DNA from: Chloroflexota bacterium
GTDB lineage: Bacteria > Chloroflexota > Dehalococcoidia > UBA2979
DNA length: 8,204 nt
NCBI GenBank assembly: GCA_027592975.1
Contig: JAQCJS010000036.1
Coordinates: 1 to 8,204 of the forward strand
Reading direction: 5' to 3'
How positions within the stretch are numbered: position 1 is the stretch's first letter; every line of letters begins with the position of its first letter. The notes under the pieces are model-generated. The model saw nothing but the letters and a program-made list of their open reading frames with translations, was not told the origin of the DNA and did not search any database. Position numbers and translations under genes: made by a program. Of the stretch, positions 1 to 6,473 are shown one piece after another.

Positions 1-35
1 GCCGCCTCGTAACGGGCGATCAGTCTCGACACACG

Positions 36-62
36 AACGGGCCGCCCTGAGGGCGGCCCGTT
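36..62 (-). terminator. Strong hairpin, likely terminator at the end of the gene cluster
   Basis: Positions 36-47 (AACGGGCCGCCC) and 51-62 (GGGCGGCCCGTT) are perfect inverted repeats, giving a 12-bp stem that is nearly all G/C with a 3-nt loop. It lies 28 nt past the TAG stop of the acetyltransferase gene, where an intrinsic terminator for the minus-strand cluster is expected. The run of T after the stem is poor on the minus strand (GTTCGTGTGT), so termination may be inefficient or helped by other factors. The plus-strand side is also T-poor, so a bidirectional role for a convergent gene to the left is possible but not shown. Positions 1-35 hold nothing I can identify. Confidence 0.7.
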
Positions 63-89
63 CCACGTTCTCGCGGCGGGGGATCGAGG

Positions 90-656
90 CTACTCCGCCT
101 CGCGTGCGTCCGGCTGGTAGTCCTCAAGGTCCTCGGGGAACGCCTCCATGTAAACGAAGTCGTAGCCGGCGCGGCGCGTCTCGCGGATGCGGTGGAAGCC
201 GGCCGCGGTGAACGAGGCCTGCGCGCGTGCGTTCCACGTCAGCGTGTGCAGATAGACACGGCGCAGCCGCAGCTCGTTGAACAGGTAGCGCAGCATCGTG
301 CGGACGGTGTCGCGGCCGTAGCCGTCGGACCAGTACTCGCGGTCGCCGATGGTGATCCCCAGCTCCGCCTCCCGCAGGAAGGCGTCGTAGCCGTAGTACA
401 TCACGTTGCCAATGTGCTTGCCGGTCGTCCGATCTTCGATCGCGAACGTGCGGCGGTGCTGCGTCGGGTACTGGAGCTCCTCGGACAGCGTGGAGACGAA
501 CGAGGCAAACCGCATGGTCAGCGGGCGCGCGGCGTCGTACGCGGCCAGCTCCGGGTCGCACCGCCAGGCGTAGTCATTCTCGGCGTCATCCACCCGCTTC
601 TCGCGCAGGCGAACCAGCGTCCCCTCGCCGACGGTTCGAGGTTGTGTCGCAGTCAT
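90..656 (-). CDS. GNAT-family N-acetyltransferase (RimJ/RimL-like)
   Basis: This 188-residue protein matches the RimJ/RimL-type GNAT fold (Acetyltransf_3 class), which moves an acetyl group from acetyl-CoA to an amine; the substrate cannot be told from sequence. The N-terminal strand and helix (residues 13-31, TLVRLREKRVDD onward) resemble those of RimL proteins. The central strand (about 79-104, GKHIGNVMYYGY then AELGITIG) leads into the acetyl-CoA pyrophosphate loop at 108-118 (YWSDGYGRDTV, the usual YWgkGyGtEa pattern). Late motifs are RRVYLHTLTWNARAQASF (132-149) and AAGF (151-154). The C-terminus is acidic. The ATG start overlaps the stop of the upstream Nudix gene as ATGA (653-656) and has AGGA 7 nt upstream, so translation is probably coupled. 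It is the last gene before the hairpin. The family call is firm; the function is not. Confidence 0.88.
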   Translation of the reverse strand: MTATQPRTVGEGTLVRLREKRVDDAENDYAWRCDPELAAYDAARPLTMRFASFVSTLSEELQYPTQHRRTFAIEDRTTGKHIGNVMYYGYDAFLREAELGITIGDREYWSDGYGRDTVRTMLRYLFNELRLRRVYLHTLTWNARAQASFTAAGFHRIRETRRAGYDFVYMEAFPEDLEDYQPDAREAE

Positions 657-1081
657 GCGGGAATCCTACCGATCTGCTCCCACGCGCGGTGGAGCATCGG
701 CAACTGGTTCTTGTGCGTCAGGAGCCGCTCCGCCTCGGCCAGGTGCCGCCACTCCACCAGGTCGAACTCATGGTCGTGGTTGGCCGTGTCCCCGCCCGTC
801 GGCTCCATCAGGTAGTAGTGCACCGTCTTCTGGAGGCGGTTGCCATCCGGTGCCGTGTACCAGTACTCCACCTGGCCGACGGTGTCCACAATCCGCACCT
901 CAAGGCCGGTCTCCTCGCGCACCTCGCGCAGGGCCGTCTCCTCCAGCGTCTCGCCGGGGTCGGGCGTGCCTTTCGGCAGCGCCCAGAGCCGATCCGCCGT
1001 GCGGCCGACGAGGATGATCTCCACCCCCTCCTCGGCGCGACGGAAGACGATGCCCCCCGCGGAGACGGCGCTACGACTCAC
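653..1081 (-). CDS. Nudix hydrolase
   Basis: This 142-residue, single-domain Nudix protein would hydrolyse a nucleoside diphosphate linked to another group, using a divalent metal. The complete Nudix box GX5EX7REUXEEXGU spans residues 38-60: G38, E44, then REVREETGL at 52-60 with metal ligands E53, E56 and E57. It is preceded by RLWALPKG (31-38), and the leading AGGIVFRR is typical of the fold. WALPKG and the C-terminal EWRHLAEAERLL segment recall MutT/Ap4A-hydrolase-like enzymes, but the substrate is not assignable. The start is GTG, overlapping the HEAT gene stop as GTGA (1078-1081), with GAGGA 9 nt upstream. The 3' end overlaps the acetyltransferase start. Housecleaning of damaged or signalling nucleotides is the likely kind of role, by inference only. 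Confidence 0.9.
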   Translation of the reverse strand: MSRSAVSAGGIVFRRAEEGVEIILVGRTADRLWALPKGTPDPGETLEETALREVREETGLEVRIVDTVGQVEYWYTAPDGNRLQKTVHYYLMEPTGGDTANHDHEFDLVEWRHLAEAERLLTHKNQLPMLHRAWEQIGRIPA

Positions 1082-2106
1082 AGCACGTCGTCCTCGTCGT
1101 CGAACTGCGGGCGCCGCGCGCGGCCGTCCATCATCTCTGCGGTGATCACCTGCACCTCGGCCAGCGCCTCACGGATCGCGTCCTGGATGTGCGAGTCGCG
1201 GCGCTCCTTCAGCCAGCGGTTCAGGATGCGCTCGACCTCTTCGTTCCCGATCTCGCCGAGCGCCCGGATCGCGGCGACCTGGACATCGTCGTCCTTGTCC
1301 TCGGTCGCCAGCATCACCAGCGGGTCCACCGCCTCGTCCATCAGCAACTGGCCCGCGGCCTCCGCGGCGGCGGCGCGCATATCCGCGTCCTCGTCGTCGA
1401 AGTGGTAGATCAGGAGGTCCAGCCAGCCTTCGGAGGCGTTCTTCCCCATCGCCCGGATCGCGGCGATCCGCAGCAGCGGGCCGCCCACCTCGTACAGGTC
1501 GCTGATCATCTCGGCGGTCGACTCGTCGGACCAGGCACCGAGCGATTCGAGGGCGCTCCCACGCAGGTCGTCCGTCTCCTCCACGTCCTCCACCGCGTCG
1601 CGGAGGGCGGCGGTCAGCGTCTCGGCGTCGTCGTCCGCCAGCAGCCCGAACTCCAGCCCGATCACATAGTTGCCAAGCGCCTTCGCGATCTCCACGCGCA
1701 CCATGGGTACCGGGTCGTCGCGCAGCTGCGCAGCCAGGAGGCGCATGTACTCAGCGCGATCCTGTTCCCGCAGCCCGCGGACGGCGAGCATCCGCGTCGC
1801 CGCGTCCGGGTCGCGCAGCGCCGTCAGCGACACGCGGTGGAGGTCCAGCGCCGCCTCGTCCTGTTCGAGCTGCTGCATCGCCGCCAGTACCTCGCGGCGG
1901 CGCGCCGGCTCGATGGTGGGCCACAGGCGCAGCAGCGCCGCCAGCGTCTCCCGGTTCGGCTCGGATAACGCCCGCAGCTTCGCGAGGTCGAGCGCCGCTC
2001 CCGCAGCGATCTCCGCGACCACCTGCGCGGGGTCAATGTCCGGCGTGCGCCTCGCATCGTCCTCGTCATCGAGGGAATCGTCCGAGGGGCGTGGTTCGTC
2101 CGTCAT
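1078..2106 (-). CDS. Acidic HEAT-repeat protein of unknown function
   Basis: From the chosen ATG this is a 342-residue, soluble, strongly acidic protein with no signal peptide or membrane segment. The N-terminus (2-25) is rich in D and E and looks disordered; the C-terminus again ends in an acidic patch (DDEDDVL). Between them lie helical pairs of HEAT/PBS-lyase type at about 92-116 (AATRMLAVRGL), 120-152 (VPMVRVEIAKALGNY), 181-195, 198-223 (PLLRIAAIRAMGK), 226-256 (ADMRAAAAEAAGQLL), 257-288 (DDDVQVAAIRALGEIGNEE) and 290-318. Such scaffolds bind proteins; no catalytic motif is visible and no partner can be named. The ATG at 2106 is preferred over one at 2139 because GGAG lies 7 nt upstream and the extra 11 residues (SLVRWARSTH) do not look like the acidic start. 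It follows gpsA by 63 nt and overlaps the Nudix gene by 4 nt. Confidence 0.85.
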   Translation of the reverse strand: MTDEPRPSDDSLDDEDDARRTPDIDPAQVVAEIAAGAALDLAKLRALSEPNRETLAALLRLWPTIEPARRREVLAAMQQLEQDEAALDLHRVSLTALRDPDAATRMLAVRGLREQDRAEYMRLLAAQLRDDPVPMVRVEIAKALGNYVIGLEFGLLADDDAETLTAALRDAVEDVEETDDLRGSALESLGAWSDESTAEMISDLYEVGGPLLRIAAIRAMGKNASEGWLDLLIYHFDDEDADMRAAAAEAAGQLLMDEAVDPLVMLATEDKDDDVQVAAIRALGEIGNEEVERILNRWLKERRDSHIQDAIREALAEVQVITAEMMDGRARRPQFDDEDDVL

Positions 2107-2113
2107 GTGCGTG

Positions 2114-2117
2114 CTCC
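2114..2117 (-). promoter_or_regulatory. Ribosome binding site deciding the HEAT-gene start
   Basis: On the minus strand GGAG lies 7 nt before the ATG at 2106. The alternative in-frame ATG at 2139 has no purine-rich site upstream (CGGCCTTCCGAA precedes it). This favours the shorter 342-residue product. Confidence 0.6.
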
Positions 2118-2123
2118 GTGCCC

Positions 2124-2129
2124 ATCTTA
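2124..2129 (-). promoter_or_regulatory. Possible extended -10 promoter element before the HEAT gene
   Basis: On the minus strand TGGTAAGAT reads as an extended -10 (TGnTAAGAT, 4 of 6 matches to TATAAT). It sits in the 63-nt spacer between gpsA and the HEAT gene. Initiation here would give a short leader holding the GGAG site. No -35-like hexamer is found at 16-18 nt, so this is weak evidence for an internal promoter for the last three genes. Confidence 0.2.
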
Positions 2130-2169
2130 CCAGTGACATTTCGGAAGGCCGGGTATCGAGGCGTCCGGG

Positions 2170-3162
2170 TCAGTGCTCGGATCGTGGCTCGCGCTCCCTG
2201 AGCGCGCGCACTTCCTCCAGCGGATGCGCCCCCTGGTACAGCACCCGCTCGAGCGCCGAGGTGATCGGCATTTCCACGCCCAGCCGGGCGGCCAGCCGCA
2301 GCGCTGCGGGGATCGTCGTCGCCCCCTCCGCGGTCTCGCCCAGGCGCGCGAGCGAGTCCTGCAGGGTCGCGCCCCCCGCGATCAGCTCGCCGAGCCGCCG
2401 GTTCCGCGACAGCGGGCTGTACGAGGTTGCGATGAGATCGCCGATGCCGGCGAGCCCCTGGAACGTCATCGTCTGCGCACCGCCCGCCACGCCAAGACGG
2501 GTGATCTCCGCGAGTCCGCGGGTGAGCAGCGCAGCCTTCGCGTTGTTGCCGAACTGGAAGCCATCCACCATGCCCCCGGCGATCGCGATCACGTTCTTCA
2601 GCGCCCCGCCGAACTCCACGCCCGCGATGTCCTCGCTGGTGTACACGCGGAGCGCGCGCGAGTGGAACGCGGCGCGTAGCGCGGTAACCGAGGCGTCACG
2701 CGTGGCGATGACCGTCGAGCCGGGCAGCCCCTCTATCACTTCGCGCGAGAGGTTCGGACCGGAGATCACGGCGAGCGGGTGCCCCGGCAGCGCCTCGCCG
2801 AGGATCTCCGACATGCGCCGACCGGTCTCGCGGTCGATCCCCTTCGTCGCGCTGAGGATGGTCGCATCAGCGTGCAGCACGCTCCGCACCTGCGCGGCGT
2901 TCGCGGCGAGCGTGTGCGAGGGCACTGCGAAGCAGACGAGGTCCGCGGCGCTCAGCGACTCAGCCGTGGCCACGGCGAGCTGCTCCGGGAACACCACCCC
3001 GGCCAGTCGCGGACTGCGGCGGTCACGGCGCAACGCCTCCGCCTCCGCCTCCGTACGAGCGACAAGGAGCGTCGGTGCACCTCGACGGGCGAGGTGCACC
3101 GCGAGCGTGGTACCCCACGCGGTGACGCCGACCACGGCAGCCTGCGCGAAGGTGTCCGGCAC
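2170..3162 (-). CDS. gpsA: Glycerol-3-phosphate dehydrogenase [NAD(P)+]
   Basis: GpsA reduces dihydroxyacetone phosphate to sn-glycerol-3-phosphate in the cytosol, supplying the backbone for phospholipids. The 330-residue length is normal. The nucleotide-binding loop is at 12-17 (GVTAWG, then TTLA); the usual GxGxWG has its second glycine replaced by T14. Other family marks are VPSHT (80-84), SATKGID (104-110, K107), VISGPNLSREV (132-142), and the signature around the catalytic lysine GGALKN (185-190, K189) followed by GMVDGFQFGNNAKAAL (197-212) and RG (215-216). GLAGIGDLIAT (236-246) and SRNRRLG (252-258) complete it. The GTG start at 3162 is 5 nt after the plsY stop; no clear ribosome site is seen, so re-initiation after plsY is likely. 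The open frame runs further upstream, but that part is antisense-like composition overlapping plsY. Pairing with plsY links G3P synthesis to its acylation. Confidence 0.95.
   Translation of the reverse strand: MPDTFAQAAVVGVTAWGTTLAVHLARRGAPTLLVARTEAEAEALRRDRRSPRLAGVVFPEQLAVATAESLSAADLVCFAVPSHTLAANAAQVRSVLHADATILSATKGIDRETGRRMSEILGEALPGHPLAVISGPNLSREVIEGLPGSTVIATRDASVTALRAAFHSRALRVYTSEDIAGVEFGGALKNVIAIAGGMVDGFQFGNNAKAALLTRGLAEITRLGVAGGAQTMTFQGLAGIGDLIATSYSPLSRNRRLGELIAGGATLQDSLARLGETAEGATTIPAALRLAARLGVEMPITSALERVLYQGAHPLEEVRALREREPRSEH
3073..3101. repeat. Perfect 12-bp inverted repeat (hairpin) inside gpsA
   Basis: CGGTGCACCTCG (3073-3084) and CGAGGTGCACCG (3090-3101) are exact reverse complements separated by 5 nt (ACGGG). 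It covers codons 22-30 of gpsA, starting about 60 nt into the gene. The encoded VHLARRGAP stretch is not a strictly conserved motif, so the pairing is not obviously forced by the protein. No T-run follows on the minus strand, so it is not a classic terminator. It could slow ribosomes or stabilise the mRNA; this is unproven. Confidence 0.6.
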
Positions 3163-3167
3163 AGCGG

Positions 3168-3806
3168 CTAGTGCGCGCCGGTGGGGCGCTGGCCGCCCCC
3201 CTGCCCGAGTTTCGGCTCGGTGCCCGCGAGCAGGCGGCGGATGTTGCCGACGTGGCTGATCTCCACCGCCAGCATGGTGAACAGCCCGAACCAGAGGTAC
3301 GGCGCGTCCAGCCGCCCGAGGTACACGAGCGAGACCACGGCGAGGAAGCCCACGAACACGCCAACCACCGACATGAGCGAGGCGTACCGGAAGATCGCAA
3401 GGATGGCGATCGAGAACACGACCACCACCAGCGCCGCCGGGGGCGATACGGCGAGGAACGCGCCGAACGCCGCCGCGACGCCTCGACCACCCCGGAAGCC
3501 CGCGTAGACGGGGAAGATGTGACCGAGTACCGCAGCGACGCCCGCGAGCGCGGCCGCCCATGGGTCATCCAGCACCATGCGGCCGATCAGGACGGCCGCG
3601 GCGCCCTTCGTGATGTCGCCGATGACGACGATCAGCGCCCACTTCCAGCCCATGGTCCGCAGCGAGTTCGTGAAGCCGATCTTCCCGGAGCCGCGCTGCC
3701 GGACGTCGCCGACCCCCGCCAGGCGACCGACGATGAGGCCGAACGGGATGCCCCCGAAGAGGTACCCCGCCGCCACGCCCACCACCACGGCCGCCCAGGC
3801 GCTCAT
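3168..3806 (-). CDS. plsY: Glycerol-3-phosphate acyltransferase PlsY
   Basis: PlsY is an integral membrane enzyme that moves an acyl group from acyl-phosphate to position 1 of glycerol-3-phosphate, giving lysophosphatidate. The 212-residue length fits. Hydrophobic stretches lie at about 2-21, 57-77, 85-101, 112-137, 143-163 and 170-184. Motif 1 is at 39-50 (GSGKIGFTNSLR): S40, T46, N47 and R50 are kept, but the usual N and A of SGNxGATN are K42 and F45. Motif 2 is at 95-110 (GHIFPV, then FRGGRGV), with arginines where FKGGKG is common. Motif 3 is at 185-201 (HVGNIRRL, then GTEPKLG), with H185, N188 and E197 kept. DITKG (64-68) is also typical. The ATG at 3806 gives the natural N-terminal membrane segment; a weak GGA lies 9 nt upstream. 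It follows der by 43 nt and precedes gpsA by 5 nt. Confidence 0.94.
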   Translation of the reverse strand: MSAWAAVVVGVAAGYLFGGIPFGLIVGRLAGVGDVRQRGSGKIGFTNSLRTMGWKWALIVVIGDITKGAAAVLIGRMVLDDPWAAALAGVAAVLGHIFPVYAGFRGGRGVAAAFGAFLAVSPPAALVVVVFSIAILAIFRYASLMSVVGVFVGFLAVVSLVYLGRLDAPYLWFGLFTMLAVEISHVGNIRRLLAGTEPKLGQGGGQRPTGAH

Positions 3807-3812
3807 GCGTGT

Positions 3813-3848
3813 CGTCCGATCGCTGGCCGTCCGATCGCTGGCCGTCCG
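3813..3848. repeat. 15-bp tandem duplication in the der-plsY spacer
   Basis: CGTCCGATCGCTGGC occurs twice back to back (3813-3827 and 3828-3842) and is followed by a third partial copy, CGTCCG (3843-3848). Together they fill almost all of the 43-nt gap between the der stop and the plsY start. On the transcribed strand each unit carries GGACG, so the weak ribosome-site-like GGA before plsY appears three times at 15-nt spacing. Confidence 0.85.
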
Positions 3849-3849
3849 C

Positions 3850-5205
3850 TCACGCCGGCACCTCGATCTGGCGCTCCGTGCGCCCACGGAAGACCATGCG
3901 CACGGTCGTACCTTCAAAGCCGAAGGCAGCGCGGATTCTATTCTCCAGGAAGCGCTGATACGAGAAGTGAACGATCGCCGGGTTGTTCACGAAGAACACG
4001 AAGGTCGGCGGCGAAATGGCCGCCTGGGTGACGTAAAGCACCTTCAGCTTCTGGCTATGCACCGTGGGGGGGCCGTGCTCCGCCATGGCGCGGTGGATCA
4101 CCCGGTTCAGCTCGGACGTGGACACGCGGTGCTCGCGGACATCGGAAACGTGGACGACCAGCTCCAGGAGGTCGCGGATCCCCTCCCCGGTGACAGCGGA
4201 GGTGAACTGGATCGGCGCCCACGACATGAACTGGTAGTGCGAGTCGATCTGCTGGGCGAACTCCTGCCGATGGCTCCGGTCCTCCGCCAGGTCCCACTTG
4301 TTCACGACCAGGATGATCCCCTTGCCGCGCTCCAGCGCGTACCCGGCGATGTGCGTGTCCTGCGCGGTGAGCGGCTCGGTCTGGTCGATCACCAGCAGGA
4401 CCACGTCCGCGCGATCGACCGCCTGCTCCGCGCGCTGCACGGAGTGACGCTCCACCCCGCGCTCGATCTTCCCCTTGCGGCGGATGCCGGCCGTGTCGAC
4501 GAGGATCAGCTCGTGCCCCTCGAAGTCGAACGGCGTGTCGATGGGGTCGCGCGTCGTCCCCGGCAGGTCGGACACCACCACGCGATCCTCGCCGAGGATG
4601 GAGTTCGTCAGCGAGGACTTGCCCACGTTCGGGCGGCCGACGATGGCGACGCGGATGCGCTTGTCCTCGCGCTCCGGGATGTCGGCTCCGGCGACCATGC
4701 CCATCACGGCGTCCATCAGGTCGCCGATTCCCTTGCCGTGGATCGCAGAGACCGAGAAGGGCTCGCCCAGGCCCAAGGCGTACAGCTCCAGCAGGTTCTG
4801 CTGGCCCGCCCGCGTGTCGGTCTTGTTCGCCACCAGCAGCACGGGCTGGTTGGCGCGGCGGAGCATCTCCGCGATCTCGTAGTCGGCCGCGGTCGGGCCG
4901 GCGGCGGCATCCACCACGAAGAGCACCGCCTGCGCCTCCGAGAGCGCCTGCTCCACCCCACGGCGGATCAGCGGGCCGAAGGGATCCTCGGCATCGTCGC
5001 CCAGGCCGCCCGTGTCGACCACGCGGACGTGCTTCCCGTTCCAGTCGAACGAGCCGTAGATGCGGTCGCGCGTGGTGCCGGGGAGATCCTCGACGAGGGC
5101 TCGGTTGGCGGAGGTCAGCCGGTTGAACAGCGCCGACTTGCCCACGTTGGGCCGCCCGACGATGGCAACGAGCGGTCCGGTGGAGAAGGGGTCAGATGAG
5201 GTCAT
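3850..5205 (-). CDS. der: Ribosome biogenesis GTPase Der (EngA)
   Basis: Der is an essential cytosolic GTPase with two GTP-binding domains that acts in late assembly of the 50S subunit. The 451-residue length is typical. Domain 1: G1 GRPNVGKS (17-24), G2 around PGTTRD (42-47), G3 DTGG (64-67), G4 NKTD (127-130). Domain 2: G1 GRPNVGKS (190-197), PGTTRDPID (215-223), G3 DTAG with IRRKGKI (237-247), G4 NKWDL (302-306). The C-terminal third is the KH-like RNA-binding domain, with KVLYVTQA, PPTFVFFVN, SYQRFLENRIRAAFGFEG and the final VRMVFRGR. All G motifs are intact. The ATG overlaps the cdaR stop as ATGA (5202-5205); the nearest purine-rich GAGG is about 16 nt away, so translation probably depends on coupling to cdaR. 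Identity is certain. Confidence 0.97.
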   Translation of the reverse strand: MTSSDPFSTGPLVAIVGRPNVGKSALFNRLTSANRALVEDLPGTTRDRIYGSFDWNGKHVRVVDTGGLGDDAEDPFGPLIRRGVEQALSEAQAVLFVVDAAAGPTAADYEIAEMLRRANQPVLLVANKTDTRAGQQNLLELYALGLGEPFSVSAIHGKGIGDLMDAVMGMVAGADIPEREDKRIRVAIVGRPNVGKSSLTNSILGEDRVVVSDLPGTTRDPIDTPFDFEGHELILVDTAGIRRKGKIERGVERHSVQRAEQAVDRADVVLLVIDQTEPLTAQDTHIAGYALERGKGIILVVNKWDLAEDRSHRQEFAQQIDSHYQFMSWAPIQFTSAVTGEGIRDLLELVVHVSDVREHRVSTSELNRVIHRAMAEHGPPTVHSQKLKVLYVTQAAISPPTFVFFVNNPAIVHFSYQRFLENRIRAAFGFEGTTVRMVFRGRTERQIEVPA

Positions 5206-6473
5206 GGTGCACTGATCGTAACCTCGACCGTCGTCGCCTGCACGAAACCGACTGTGATGCCCTCCGGCGGCTGGACGCGGACGGGCAGCGTGTACGTCCC
5301 GGCGGCCCGTCCGGCCACGTCCACGGTCACCCGCACATCCTCCGGCAGCAGCGCGTTCAGGGCCGGGATCGGCCCGTTCAGGACCACCTCCAACGTGGGG
5401 GTCGCGAAGCGCGCAGTGAGGCCCTGCGGCACGTTCTGCGCCGCGATGCCGAAGGTCGTCCGTTGCGCCCCGCCCACCTGTGCGACCGTCACCGTCACCG
5501 TGGCGCGGGGCGCGCCGACCGCGGTCACGCCCGCCGGCAGCGGGATCGCGATCGACCGGGCGATGTCGGCGCGAGCCCCGGCGACATCGACCGCCGGCAG
5601 CGTGATGCGGTCGATCGCCTGGATCGTCTGCACCGCACCCTGGATCTGGACGGTCGCCGGCGAGGTGGTGACGGAGGACACGCGGTAGCCCGTGTCCGGC
5701 ACGCCCGTGACGTCCACCGTGAGGGGCACCGTCCGCACGATGGTGCTCTGGATGACCTGCACCCCGACCTTGACGGTCTGCGGCTCAATGCGCACCCCGC
5801 GGATCTCACCGCCGCCCGCGCCCACGGGCTTCAGGTTCACGCCCGGCTCGACCCCCGCGGTCAGGCCGGTGACGTTGATCTCGGCGACCGCCTCCGACAC
5901 CAGCGCGACCAGCGACTCCGCCCCGCGCACGGAGACAATGCTCACCTGCGGCATCATCGGCCCGAGTTCATAGCCGATCGGCAGCTGGCCCACGGCGCGC
6001 GTGGTCACCGGCACCTTGTTCGTCAACTGGTTCTCCAGGTTGACCGTGATCACGCGCGGGCTGGTGTCCACCACCCGCACCCCGCTGACGTCCACCACCT
6101 CCACCTGCAGCGGCACCTCCTGCGAGCGCGCCCCGAAGCCGTTGAGGTCCACGAAGGCGCGGAAGTTTGCCGCGCTCAGCCGCTCCCACCGGTCGGAGGC
6201 CGCCGCAACCCGAGCGGTGATCGTGGGCAGTTGGTTCGCCACCGCCAGCGACTCACCCACGTTCACCGCCTCCACCGTGATCGGCTGCGGGAAGGCGTCC
6301 ACCAGCGTGGGGTTCTCCGTGTCCGCGACGAACACCCAGAGCGAGATCCCGAGCACGAGCGAGACCGCAAGCAGCCCGGGGGTGCGCCGCACCGCGCCTC
6401 GCGCACGCCGGTATACCTCGGTCGCCAGCTCCAGCGCCTCGGTCCGGCCGCCGTCGCCGCGCCCGGTCGTCAC
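5202..6473 (-). CDS. cdaR: CdaR, YbbR-domain regulator of the diadenylate cyclase
   Basis: CdaR (YbbR family) is the membrane-anchored partner of CdaA; in Firmicutes it binds the cyclase and modulates c-di-AMP synthesis. The 423-residue protein has a short basic cytoplasmic N-terminus (about 1-32, RRARGAVRRTPG), one membrane helix at about 33-50 (LLAVSLVLGISLWVFVA) and a long outside part made of beta-rich repeats. Four YbbR-like units can be placed at roughly 60-146, 150-240, 245-330 and 335-420, each with a strand such as PLQVEV, VPVTTRAVG, VPLTVDVTG or YTLPVRV. The region after the helix matches the usual YbbR opening (WVFVADTENPT). The GTG start overlaps the cdaA stop as GTGA (6470-6473), the arrangement expected of a cdaA-cdaR pair; no strong ribosome site is seen, so coupling is likely. 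It lacks any enzymatic motif. Confidence 0.92.
   Translation of the reverse strand: MTTGRGDGGRTEALELATEVYRRARGAVRRTPGLLAVSLVLGISLWVFVADTENPTLVDAFPQPITVEAVNVGESLAVANQLPTITARVAAASDRWERLSAANFRAFVDLNGFGARSQEVPLQVEVVDVSGVRVVDTSPRVITVNLENQLTNKVPVTTRAVGQLPIGYELGPMMPQVSIVSVRGAESLVALVSEAVAEINVTGLTAGVEPGVNLKPVGAGGGEIRGVRIEPQTVKVGVQVIQSTIVRTVPLTVDVTGVPDTGYRVSSVTTSPATVQIQGAVQTIQAIDRITLPAVDVAGARADIARSIAIPLPAGVTAVGAPRATVTVTVAQVGGAQRTTFGIAAQNVPQGLTARFATPTLEVVLNGPIPALNALLPEDVRVTVDVAGRAAGTYTLPVRVQPPEGITVGFVQATTVEVTISAP

Noticed and set aside
2107..2139. Upstream ATG for the HEAT gene
   Set aside because: No ribosome site precedes it, whereas GGAG precedes the ATG at 2106.
1670..3259. 529-codon open frame on the plus strand across the HEAT gene and gpsA
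   Set aside because: It crosses two real genes and their spacer and is made of S/R/A-rich sequence typical of a shadow frame.
3163..3561. N-terminal extension of gpsA to a 463-residue product
   Set aside because: The added part overlaps plsY out of frame and is R/G/P-rich; the Rossmann strand begins right after the GTG at 3162, and 330 residues is the normal GpsA length.
3807..3917. Upstream ATG for plsY giving 249 residues
   Set aside because: It would lie inside der and translate the 15-bp repeat as a hydrophilic stretch; the ATG at 3806 places a membrane helix at the N-terminus as in other PlsY proteins.
3577..5199. 540-codon open frame on the plus strand opposite der
   Set aside because: It mirrors der and has low-complexity R/H/D/V composition with no recognisable motif; der is intact on the other strand.
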